This document shows positions 57,390 through 64,000 of a stretch of 64,000 bases of DNA, in pieces. The notes beneath the pieces were generated by a model. The model worked only from the letters and a program-made list of their open reading frames with translations. It did no database searches and was not told the DNA's origin. Numbering within the stretch: position 1 is the first letter of the stretch; each line of letters starts with the position of its first letter. The DNA comes from JBIKWM01 sp044356305 (GTDB lineage: Bacteria; Bacteroidota; Bacteroidia; UBA10329), in the NCBI GenBank assembly GCA_044356305.1, contig JBIKWM010000001.1, positions 310,001 to 374,000 of the forward strand. Reading direction: 5' to 3'. A program made the translations under genes and the position numbers.

Positions 57390-59204
57390 ATGGGAACAGT
57401 AGGAGATAGCGTAGACGATACGCTCAGACTGAGCATCGAACAGCTGCCCATGGCAGCCCTGTTGTTGCGTGCCAACGTGGTGATAGCGTTGAATAGGCCT
57501 GCCCGCGACCTGCTAGATATTGATGCAGGGGCCGACCTATGGGTGAAGTTCACCCCCGAGTGCGCCTCAGAACTTCGACCGGTTTGGGACCGCCTGCTGG
57601 CCGACCCACTGGCAGGTTTTGCAGAGGTCCAACTGTGGCGAAACGACATGGACAGGCCCATGAATGTGGAGCTGAGCGTGCTACAGCGCCCAGATGGACT
57701 GGTGCAGGTGATATTGCACAGCGAGGCAGCCCGCAGACAGCTGATGCGCGAGCAGTTACGCGCTCAGATAGCTGAAGAGGCCAATCTGGCGCTGCAACGC
57801 GAGATGGAGGAGCGAAGGCGGGTAGAATCGCAGTTGGCACAGGCACAGTTGTACGCATCGCGCATCATTGAAAGTTCGTTGGACATGATCGTTGCCACCG
57901 ACAACGAGCATCTGATCAACGAGTTCAACACCGCTGCGGAGCGCACATTCGGCTATACCAGGGCGGAGGTTGTCGGGAAGCACATCGAAATGCTCTTCTC
58001 AGACCCGGCCGAACGCGAGAACGTGTTGGTGGTCATTGCAAGAGATGGTTTTTTTGCAAATGAGATAGTTAACAGGCGCAAGGACGGTTCATTGTTCATC
58101 TCATTCCTATCAGCATCAGAGATAAAAGATGAGGACGGCCGCGTCATAGGCGCCATGGGCGTCTCGCGCGATATCACATCGATCAAGAAGGCAGAAGAAG
58201 AACTGCGGCTGAGCGAGGAGCGCCATAGGGCGTTATACGACCAGGCCTACATCGGCATAGCCCGAATAGCCAAGATAGGGCGATTCATCATGGTCAATCA
58301 GCGGCTATGCAACATGCTGGGCTACAGCCCCGATGAGCTTCACCGCAAAACATTTTACCAACTGCTCGAAGAGAGCGAGGTGGCCGACTGTCTGCTCGAA
58401 TGGGACAACCTGCTCAGCGGACGGCTCGAGAATTTCAGCCGCGAGCAGACGTACATGCACAAGGATGGCCGTATGATAAAGGCCAACGTGACTGTTTCGC
58501 TTGTGCGCGATGTGAGCAACAACCCCAATTATTTCGTTGCGGTCTTTGAGGATATCACTCAGCGCAAGGAGTACGAGCAACGCCTCATGGAATCGCTTCA
58601 GGAAAAGGAAGTGCTTCTGAAGGAGGTTCACCACCGCGTGAAGAACAACATGCAGGTGATATCGAGCATACTCAACCTACAGAGCGGATACATAACCGAC
58701 CCGGCCACACTCACGATGCTGCGCGAGAGCCAGGACAGGATAAAAAGCATGTCGTTCATACACGAGAGCCTGTACCAGAGCAAGAATCTGGCTGCGGTCA
58801 ACTTCTCACAGTACCTGCGCAACATAACCCGCAACCTCTTCCACTCCTACCTGCGTCCGCAAGGGGGGCTCGATATTGAGTATGACCTTGAGGAGGTGGA
58901 ACTGGGCCTTGACACCGCCATTCCATGCGGACTTATCATAAACGAACTGGTGTCGAACGCATTCAAGTACGCCTTTGAGGGCCGAGAGCGCGGCCTTATC
59001 TCAGTGGCCCTGCAACGGGTCGGTGAGCGCCTGCGCCTCACCATAGCCGATAATGGGGTGGGGCTGCCCGAAGGCTTCGACATTGACACAACCGAGACCC
59101 TTGGCCTGCAACTTGTCACAACCCTTGTGAGCCAACTGCGTGGCGACCTTGCCATTGACGGCACAAACGGTTGTAGGTTTGTGATTGACTTCGTAGAAGC
59201 CTGA
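57390..59204 (+). CDS. PAS-domain HisKA_2-type sensor kinase
   Basis: A 604-residue soluble kinase. Two or three PAS domains (about 10-120, weak; 145-265, with IIESSLDMIVATDNEHLINE; 275-390, with YDQAYIGIARIAKIGRFIMV) precede a HisKA_2 domain (LLKEVHHRVKNNMQVISSIL with phospho-acceptor His414) and an ATPase domain (INELVSNAFKYAFEG, IADNGVGLP, LGLQLVTTL). This type usually works with a LytTR or receiver-only partner. The LytTR regulator gene starts 14 bp downstream. Confidence 0.95.
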   Translation: MGTVGDSVDDTLRLSIEQLPMAALLLRANVVIALNRPARDLLDIDAGADLWVKFTPECASELRPVWDRLLADPLAGFAEVQLWRNDMDRPMNVELSVLQRPDGLVQVILHSEAARRQLMREQLRAQIAEEANLALQREMEERRRVESQLAQAQLYASRIIESSLDMIVATDNEHLINEFNTAAERTFGYTRAEVVGKHIEMLFSDPAERENVLVVIARDGFFANEIVNRRKDGSLFISFLSASEIKDEDGRVIGAMGVSRDITSIKKAEEELRLSEERHRALYDQAYIGIARIAKIGRFIMVNQRLCNMLGYSPDELHRKTFYQLLEESEVADCLLEWDNLLSGRLENFSREQTYMHKDGRMIKANVTVSLVRDVSNNPNYFVAVFEDITQRKEYEQRLMESLQEKEVLLKEVHHRVKNNMQVISSILNLQSGYITDPATLTMLRESQDRIKSMSFIHESLYQSKNLAAVNFSQYLRNITRNLFHSYLRPQGGLDIEYDLEEVELGLDTAIPCGLIINELVSNAFKYAFEGRERGLISVALQRVGERLRLTIADNGVGLPEGFDIDTTETLGLQLVTTLVSQLRGDLAIDGTNGCRFVIDFVEA

Positions 59205-59218
59205 AAAACAGACGCCCC

Positions 59219-59971
59219 ATGGCACAGATAAGTGTATTGGTAGTTGAGGACGAGAGTATTGTGGCAAAAGACATTCAGAACAGCCTCAAACGCCTTGGAT
59301 ATGTTGTGCCGGCCACCGCAAGCACCGGCCCCGATGCCATTGCGCTTACTGGCGAGCACCGGCCCGAACTGGTGCTGATGGACATCATGCTAAAGGGCGA
59401 GATGAGCGGCATCGAAGCGGCCGAGGTCATCAAGGCCCGATACGATATCCCGGTCATATTTCTTACGGCCTATGCCGATGAGAGCACCCTTGGCAAGGCC
59501 AAACTGACGGAACCGTATGGGTACATCCTCAAGCCATTCAAAGAGATAGACCTGCACACGGCCATTGAGATTGCCATTTACAAGCACCAAAAGGAGATGG
59601 AGCTGCGCAAGGAGCGCGACATCTATCAGGAGATAGTTCTTGAAAAAGGCTCTGTCGCCCACCTTTTCGTCAAGAGCAATTCGCGCCTTGTCAAGGTCAA
59701 TACGCGCGACATCTGCTACATAGAGGCCCTCAAGGACTACGTTATCATATTCACCACCACGGCCAAGTACACGGTGCACAGCACCATGAAGGACATTGAC
59801 TCGAAACTGAACAACAAGGAGTTCATGCGCGTGCACCGCTCCTTTATTGTGAGGGTCGACAAGATCGTGGCCATTGAGCAGGGCAATCTGGTGGTTGAAC
59901 CGGCCAACAAGGCCATCCCGATAGGCGGGTCATACAAAGACGACCTCGATTCGAGATTGAATTTCGTGTGA
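59219..59971 (+). CDS. LytTR-family response regulator
   Basis: A 250-residue regulator: receiver with phospho-acceptor Asp55 in LVLMDIMLKGEMSGIEAAEV, conserved Thr and Lys in VIFLTAYAD and YILKPFKE, and a LytTR DNA-binding domain from about 145 (LFVKSNSRLVKVNTRDICYI, EALKDYVIIFTTTAKYTVHS, EFMRVHRSFIVRVDKI). It is the cognate partner of the HisKA_2 kinase. Roughly 200 bp downstream contain only a terminator. Confidence 0.96.
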   Translation: MAQISVLVVEDESIVAKDIQNSLKRLGYVVPATASTGPDAIALTGEHRPELVLMDIMLKGEMSGIEAAEVIKARYDIPVIFLTAYADESTLGKAKLTEPYGYILKPFKEIDLHTAIEIAIYKHQKEMELRKERDIYQEIVLEKGSVAHLFVKSNSRLVKVNTRDICYIEALKDYVIIFTTTAKYTVHSTMKDIDSKLNNKEFMRVHRSFIVRVDKIVAIEQGNLVVEPANKAIPIGGSYKDDLDSRLNFV

Positions 59972-60100
59972 GGATTTTCTTTGGATTCTTCGAATCGGCT
60001 GAATAGTCGGGCTGAGAGTGCCGATAGCGGAACAATGTTCGCTGAGGCACTCAACCAAAGGATGACACGCAGAGATTGTATTGGGTAATGGATAATGAAA

Positions 60101-60129
60101 AAGGGCCACCCAGATAAGGTGGCCCTTTC
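60101..60129. terminator. Bidirectional terminator hairpin
   Basis: AAAGGGCCACC with GGTGGCCCTTT (perfect 11-bp stem, 7-nt loop) between convergent genes, with A/T runs on either side. Confidence 0.85.
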
Positions 60130-60175
60130 TCTTTCTTACAATGCGTGGCTAAATGGCCGACTGTCAGACGTTGAC

Positions 60176-61975
60176 CTAACTGTTCATCTTCAACATGCCC
60201 AGCTCGCGCTCTGTGAGGTGGCGCCAGCGGCCACGTGGCAGATCTTTCTTGGTTATTCCAGCAAAAATGACCCGGTCAAGCTTTTTCACTTCGTAGCCCA
60301 GATGCTCAAAGGTGCGTCTCACAATGCGGTTGCGGCCCGAATGCAGCTCAATGCCCACCTCGCTGCCATCGCTGGCAGTCACATATTGCAGCCCATCGGG
60401 TTTGAACTCGCCATCTTCCAACGTCACACCATTGAGGAGTTTCTCAAAGTCCTCGGGCACAAACGGCCTATCGAGAAAAACGTGGTACACTTTGCGCGCC
60501 CCGTGCGATGGGTGTGTGAGGCGGTCGGCCAAATCGCCATCGTTAGTGAAGAGTAGCAGCCCCAATGTCTCGCGGTCCAATCGGCCCACAGGATAGATGC
60601 GCTCGGGCACGGCCTTCTCCACCAGTTCCATCACCGTTCTGCGACCCAGTTCATCGTCTGTTGTGGTAATGAATCCCTTTGGTTTGTTGAGAAGGATGTA
60701 GACCAGTTTCTCTGTGCGGAGTGCCTTACCATCGAGGGTTATGCGGTCGGTGCGTCTGGCTTTCGAGCCCAGCTCGGTGACCACTTTGCCGTTTACCGAC
60801 ACCCTGCCCGAGGCGATTAACTCATCAGCATCGCGCCTTGAGGCCACTCCAGCCTGCGATATGAAACGGTTGAGGCGTATAAGCGCACTGTCTTTGGCCC
60901 GAGGCCTGTCCTTGAAAGGCTTGTCGCCCGTTCGGCTGTCGCGGTCCGTATCCTTCCAGCCCGATTTTCCCTTGGGCCCGAATTCCATATACCCGAACGG
61001 CCCTTGGTTGGGCCCATCTCTGCGCACAGGTGGGCTATTGCGGTCGGTGCCATCACTGCCCGACTTTCCTTTCGGGCCGAACTCCATATACCCGAAAGGG
61101 CCGCTGTTCTTGCTGTCCCTACGTTCTGGGCGGCTGTTCCTGTCTGGAGGCGGGCTGTCGTATCTCCGTTCCGCTCCTGGCCCCTTGCCATACTGCGGGC
61201 GGTCATTTCGACCACTGGGCCTTCCTTCACGGGTGCTGTCGTCCTTCTTGTAATACGGCCTGTCGCCCTGGGGCCTGTCGTCTCGTGGTCCGCGTGGACG
61301 GTCATCGCGCCTGTTATCACCCCCTGTGTACGGTCCTTTATCTCTCGAAGGGCGGTCATCTCTCCGTTTATCGGGCCCATTGTATGGGCCATTGCTGCGG
61401 ACCGGACGGTCGTTGCGGCCACTTGGGCGGTCGCTACGTGAACTTCCTTCTTTCTTTTGGAATGGGCGGTCACCGTTCGGCCTTTCGTTGCGCGGTTCGC
61501 GTGACCGGTCATCACGTTTCCTATCATCACGCCCAGAGTATGAACCTCTGTCCTTTGAAGGACGGTCATCACGCTTTCCGTCTCCTCCGTTGCCCTTGCC
61601 TTCTCTTTTCATTTTGGGCGATGAAGAGAAGAAACTCGGAGCATCGGTTTTCGGGGCGCTCTGATCAGGCCTCCTTTCGGTAGATGCTGCTTTGCGCCTG
61701 GGCACAGCTTTTATCTCTGGCCCTGCCTCTGGTGTTGCCTCCTTGACCAATTTGGCAGCTCTGGGCTTTTTCTCTGCAGCGGGGGCCTTCGTGACACGGG
61801 GTTTCTCCTCTTCTGCGGCAGCCTTGGCGGCACGGGACTTCTTCGGTGCGGCCTCGGCTTTCGGGGCTTTTGGGGTCTTGGTTGTCACTTCAGCCTTCGT
61901 CTTGGCCGTTTTCTTCACGGTCGGCACATCTGCCTCTTTTTTGCCCTTAGCACGGGCGGTGCCTTTCTTTTCCAT
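60176..61975 (-). CDS. S4-domain pseudouridine synthase with long disordered N-terminus
   Basis: A 599-residue protein of which only the last 235 are enzyme. S4 RNA-binding domain (about 365-415; RLNRFISQAGVASRRDADEL) is followed by the RluB/RsuA-type catalytic domain: VYILLNKPKGFITTT, YPVGRLDRETLGLLLFTNDG (catalytic Asp in GRLDRET), LTHPSHGARKVYHV and GIELHSGRNRIVRRTFEHLG. It isomerises uridine in rRNA. Residues 1-100 are Lys/Ala/Pro-rich like histone H1; 100-360 are Arg, Asp, Gly and Ser-rich with a duplicated GPFGYMEFGPKGKSG. This tail is far longer than in E. coli RluB and probably binds RNA. Confidence 0.93.
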   Translation of the reverse strand: MEKKGTARAKGKKEADVPTVKKTAKTKAEVTTKTPKAPKAEAAPKKSRAAKAAAEEEKPRVTKAPAAEKKPRAAKLVKEATPEAGPEIKAVPRRKAASTERRPDQSAPKTDAPSFFSSSPKMKREGKGNGGDGKRDDRPSKDRGSYSGRDDRKRDDRSREPRNERPNGDRPFQKKEGSSRSDRPSGRNDRPVRSNGPYNGPDKRRDDRPSRDKGPYTGGDNRRDDRPRGPRDDRPQGDRPYYKKDDSTREGRPSGRNDRPQYGKGPGAERRYDSPPPDRNSRPERRDSKNSGPFGYMEFGPKGKSGSDGTDRNSPPVRRDGPNQGPFGYMEFGPKGKSGWKDTDRDSRTGDKPFKDRPRAKDSALIRLNRFISQAGVASRRDADELIASGRVSVNGKVVTELGSKARRTDRITLDGKALRTEKLVYILLNKPKGFITTTDDELGRRTVMELVEKAVPERIYPVGRLDRETLGLLLFTNDGDLADRLTHPSHGARKVYHVFLDRPFVPEDFEKLLNGVTLEDGEFKPDGLQYVTASDGSEVGIELHSGRNRIVRRTFEHLGYEVKKLDRVIFAGITKKDLPRGRWRHLTERELGMLKMNS

Positions 61976-61982
61976 TGCCCGG

Positions 61983-61990
61983 CAAAGGTA
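61983..61990 (-). promoter_or_regulatory. -7 promoter element TACCTTTG
   Basis: Perfect TAnnTTTG on the minus strand, 7 nt before the pseudouridine synthase ATG. Confidence 0.6.
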
Positions 61991-61996
61991 GGCCGC

Positions 61997-62365
61997 TCAG
62001 GGTGCGAGGCCGGGATGGAATGCCTCTCGGATGTGAAAGGTGCGAAGGCGCTCTCCGTCCATCACTACCGAAACTGCATCGAAGCGGGCCTCGAGCTGCG
62101 TGCAATGCTCCTCCATATAGGCATTGGCAGCGGCTATCAGGCGCCTCTGCTGCGCCAGGCCTATGAACTCATCGGGCTTACCGAAATGGGAGGTGCTGCG
62201 GCTTTTCACCTCAACGAAGACGATGAATGCTCCATCTGTGGCCACAATGTCAAGCTCGTTGCGGCCGCTGCGCCAGTTGCGGGCCTCAATGCGCATACCC
62301 TTTGCTGCCAATAGCGCCACGGCCGCCTCTTCGCCCGCCTTCCCCAACTCATTGTGCCGTGCCAT
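61997..62365 (-). CDS. YraN/UPF0102 endonuclease-like protein
   Basis: A 122-residue member of UPF0102, a PD-(D/E)XK nuclease-like fold of unknown role, often linked to DNA uptake or repair. The motifs ARHNELGKAGEEAAVALLAA, NWRSGRNELDIVATDG (Glu and Asp of the active site) and IVFVEVKSRSTSHFGKP (Glu-Val-Lys) are complete. ATG at 62365 gives the typical MARHNELG start. It lies 21 bp upstream of the pseudouridine synthase on the same strand. Confidence 0.93.
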   Translation of the reverse strand: MARHNELGKAGEEAAVALLAAKGMRIEARNWRSGRNELDIVATDGAFIVFVEVKSRSTSHFGKPDEFIGLAQQRRLIAAANAYMEEHCTQLEARFDAVSVVMDGERLRTFHIREAFHPGLAP

Positions 62366-62446
62366 GACGGGGCCAATTTCGGCAGATAGGTTCACATTCG
62401 GCCCAATGTTCCTAATATCGCTGACTGATAATTAAGGTTCACTGAA

Positions 62447-63082
62447 ATGAAAAGAATCATCCTTACAGCCGCCATGGCCATTGCCGTATGTGCCGGTGCC
62501 ATGGCGCAGGGTTTTCAAGGCTCCATCTATCTTACCCGTACCACGGGCAAAGAGGTGATCAAGTACGCCTATCATGTGGCGGGCGACAAGGTGCGTATAG
62601 ATGAAATGGAAGAGGGCACGGGCAAACTGACCGGATCCATGATTGTGGACCTGAAGTTGGAGAAAGTGTTTGCGCTGAGCCACGAGCGCCACCTGTATAT
62701 GGAGCCCGTGAAGAAGGATGCGGCCGTGGTACCGGCAGGCACAGAGGTGAAAAAGGGCGATCTGGAGCGGGTGATACGCGACAAGCGGTGCCAACAGTAC
62801 CGTGTCAAGAACACCGCCAACAACACCGAGATCAACTATTGGGTGACAGAGGGCGACTACTCGTTCTTCCCGCGATTGCTTAAGGTGCTGGGCCGCAAGG
62901 ACAATCTGGCCACCTATTACATGGCATTGGGTAATCTGGACAAGCAGTTCCCCATGATGGGCAATGAGTACACCCTGCTGCGCGAAGAGCGTGGCTATGT
63001 GCAGGTGGACCGCATGGAAGAGAAGAAACTCGACCCCAAGATGTTTGTCATACCTGAGAATTACGCGGAGGTGGATCATTGA
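62447..63082 (+). CDS. Exported DUF4412-like protein
   Basis: A 211-residue protein with signal peptide MKRIILTAAMAIAVCAGAMA (then QGFQGSIYLTRTTG). GSMIVDLKLEKVFALSHERH followed by LYMEPVKK and ATYYMALGNLDKQFPMMGNE match the pattern of DUF4412 periplasmic proteins, predicted beta-rich and lipoprotein-binding-like. Function unknown. It is followed by a strong terminator and is monocistronic. Confidence 0.8.
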   Translation: MKRIILTAAMAIAVCAGAMAQGFQGSIYLTRTTGKEVIKYAYHVAGDKVRIDEMEEGTGKLTGSMIVDLKLEKVFALSHERHLYMEPVKKDAAVVPAGTEVKKGDLERVIRDKRCQQYRVKNTANNTEINYWVTEGDYSFFPRLLKVLGRKDNLATYYMALGNLDKQFPMMGNEYTLLREERGYVQVDRMEEKKLDPKMFVIPENYAEVDH

Positions 63083-63103
63083 CCCATGAACAGCGGAACG
63101 GTA

Positions 63104-63141
63104 AAGGCCGCTACACCGATGGGTGTAGCGGCCTTCTTTTT
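63104..63141 (+). terminator. Strong terminator
   Basis: AAGGCCGCTACACC with GGTGTAGCGGCCTT (14-bp stem, 4-nt loop) followed by CTTTTTT. Confidence 0.9.
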
Positions 63142-63265
63142 TACTTGGCCAGGGCGACCGGTTGCCCGGCCATTGGGCCTGACTTATCAGACGAACACAT
63201 TCAGGCCTATTGCATCGCCTCTTAACTGCCCCAAGTACCGGCTTACAGTGCAGCAACAACATAAA

Positions 63266-63295
63266 ACCCCGCCACGGACAGAGCCATAGCGGGGT
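63266..63295 (-). terminator. Terminator of rpsU
   Basis: On the minus strand ACCCCGC and GCGGGGT pair around a loop and are followed by TTTTATG, 28 bp after the rpsU stop. The 120 bp between this and the preceding plus-strand terminator show no feature. Confidence 0.7.
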
Positions 63296-63322
63296 GATAG
63301 GAATGTTGCTTTAGGGAGAGCC

Positions 63323-63520
63323 TCAGATGCTCTCGTCCTGCAGGCGGAGCTGCTGAACGTAGGCTGCCTTCTGAATCTCCTTTCTGCGCACGATGCTCGG
63401 CTTTACGAAAGCCTGACGCGCACGGAGCTGACGCATTGAACCGGTCTTCTCAAACTTGCGCTTGAACTTCTTCAGGCTCTTCTCAAGGCTCTCGCCTTCT
63501 TTTACTGGGATGATAAGCAT
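63323..63520 (-). CDS. rpsU: 30S ribosomal protein bS21
   Basis: The 65-residue protein MLIIPVKEGESLEKSLKKFK followed by RKFEKTGSMRQLRARQAFVK is bS21, which sits near the 3' end of 16S rRNA. The longer open frame is not bS21-like; the start at 63520 follows a full Shine-Dalgarno. In Flavobacterium ribosomes bS21, with bS18 and bS6, hides the anti-Shine-Dalgarno, and rpsU is known to keep a strong Shine-Dalgarno, so its synthesis can be controlled by the amount of bS21-free ribosomes. It has a TACATTCG promoter-like element. Confidence 0.97.
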   Translation of the reverse strand: MLIIPVKEGESLEKSLKKFKRKFEKTGSMRQLRARQAFVKPSIVRRKEIQKAAYVQQLRLQDESI

Positions 63521-63527
63521 GTCTTTT

Positions 63528-63536
63528 ACCTCCTTT
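63528..63536 (-). promoter_or_regulatory. Strong Shine-Dalgarno of rpsU
   Basis: AAAGGAGGT on the minus strand lies 7 nt before the rpsU ATG, an ideal spacing. It is the only clear Shine-Dalgarno I see in the window and fixes the start codon. Confidence 0.92.
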
Positions 63537-63547
63537 GAAACGGGCTG

Positions 63548-63555
63548 CGAATGTA
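63548..63555 (-). promoter_or_regulatory. -7 promoter element TACATTCG of rpsU
   Basis: TAnnTTCG-type element 27 nt before the rpsU start, leaving just enough leader for the Shine-Dalgarno. Confidence 0.5.
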
Positions 63556-63572
63556 ATGGAAAAACTGAAAAT

Positions 63573-64000
63573 TCAGCCCTTGAGTATCTGCCTCGAAATG
63601 ACAAGTTTCTGAATCTCTGAAGTGCCCTCACCTATGGTACAGAGCTTGGAGTCGCGGTAGAACTTCTCGACCGGGAAATCCTTGGTGTAACCGTATCCGC
63701 CATGTATCTGTACGGCCTCGGTGCTGTTGCGCACGGCCACCTCGCTGGCGAAGTACTTGGCCATGGCGCCCTCCTTGGTCATTATCATGCCCCGCATCTT
63801 GAGGTCTGCTGCCTGCAGGGTGAGCAGCTCTGCCGCTTCGTATTCGGTGGCCATATCGGCCAATTTGAAGCTGATACCCTGAAAGTTGGCGATGGGCTGA
63901 CCGAACTGCTCGCGTTCCTTGGCGTACTTGATGCTGGCCTCGAGCGCTCCTTTGGCTATGCCCAATGAGAGGGCTGCGATGCTGATGCGCCCGCCATCCA
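63573..64000 (-). CDS. Acyl-CoA dehydrogenase, 5' part outside window
   Basis: The C-terminal 142 codons of a flavin-dependent acyl-CoA dehydrogenase, which introduces the alpha-beta double bond in fatty-acid breakdown. The open frame continues to the last base and reads DGGRISIAALSLGIAKGALE there, so the gene starts beyond 64000. KYAKEREQFGQPIANFQGI, VQIHGGYGYTKDFPVEKFYR and IGEGTSEIQKLVISRQIL are family hallmarks; the Glu in GEGTSE is the catalytic base of the short/medium-chain type. It ends 52 bp upstream of the rpsU start codon. Confidence 0.95.
   Translation of the reverse strand, partial: DGGRISIAALSLGIAKGALEASIKYAKEREQFGQPIANFQGISFKLADMATEYEAAELLTLQAADLKMRGMIMTKEGAMAKYFASEVAVRNSTEAVQIHGGYGYTKDFPVEKFYRDSKLCTIGEGTSEIQKLVISRQILKG

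Noticed and set aside
63521..63631. N-terminal extension of bS21
   Set aside because: bS21 is always about 65 residues in this group and a perfect Shine-Dalgarno marks the internal start.

Overview
The window comes from a GC-rich member of the Bacteroidota, probably Flavobacteriia-like. The evidence is consistent: at least eight secreted proteins end in type IX secretion (T9SS) sorting domains; there is a TonB-dependent receptor with a carboxypeptidase-like N-terminal domain; glycyl-tRNA synthetase is the single-chain eukaryote-like form; urocanate hydratase is the long form; promoters read TAnnTTTG (or TAnnTTCG); and Shine-Dalgarno sequences are absent except for a strong one in front of rpsU. 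I cannot name the genus.

Layout. 1-5.7 kb is accessory DNA: the end of a patatin phospholipase gene, two AT-rich paralogous lipoproteins, a tiny signal-peptide/T9SS-tail remnant, a duplicated 60-bp element, a 21-bp-period inverted-repeat array, an AT-rich gene with a restriction-endonuclease-like C-terminus, and an 80-bp tandem repeat. 5.7-11.3 kb carries an RND/MMPL exporter followed by a tight run of rfbA, a nucleotide-sugar SDR, a polyprenyl diphosphate synthase and a small unknown gene. 11.4-15.8 kb holds rsmI, an M28 peptidase, pdxJ and an esterase.

15.8-36.0 kb is dominated by the cell surface: a secreted endonuclease I, a TonB receptor, five lamin-tail-domain (LTD) proteins, a 1,707-aa repeat-rich T9SS protein, a porin O/P, a YjiK-like propeller and a PhoD-like phosphatase, with tRNA-Leu(CAG) inserted. 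The LTD lipoprotein, propeller and porin genes overlap by 4 bp each and so form one coupled operon. Together they suggest, without proving, surface capture and breakdown of extracellular DNA or phosphate esters.

36.1-37.5 kb is a second accessory patch: an unknown helical protein, a 240-bp AT-rich island packed with TCAT/ATGA, and a DUF433 antitoxin with a truncated DUF5615-type toxin. 37.5-49.1 kb is mostly core metabolism and regulation (glyS, nadK, a PAS-rich NarL-type two-component pair, aldehyde dehydrogenase, lipase, a peptidoglycan hydrolase, a PLP enzyme, an MpaB-type oxygenase). A DUF4143 ATPase bracketed by GGGAAA/TTTCCC inverted repeats lies at 49.2-50.5 kb. It is followed by hutU, coupled to a barrel protein and to a divergent kinase-fold protein that I consider the least expected gene of the window. 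54-64 kb contains pgk, a TlpA-like thioredoxin, a HisKA_2/LytTR two-component pair, an S4 pseudouridine synthase with a very long disordered N-terminus, a YraN nuclease-like gene, a DUF4412 protein, rpsU and the end of an acyl-CoA dehydrogenase gene.
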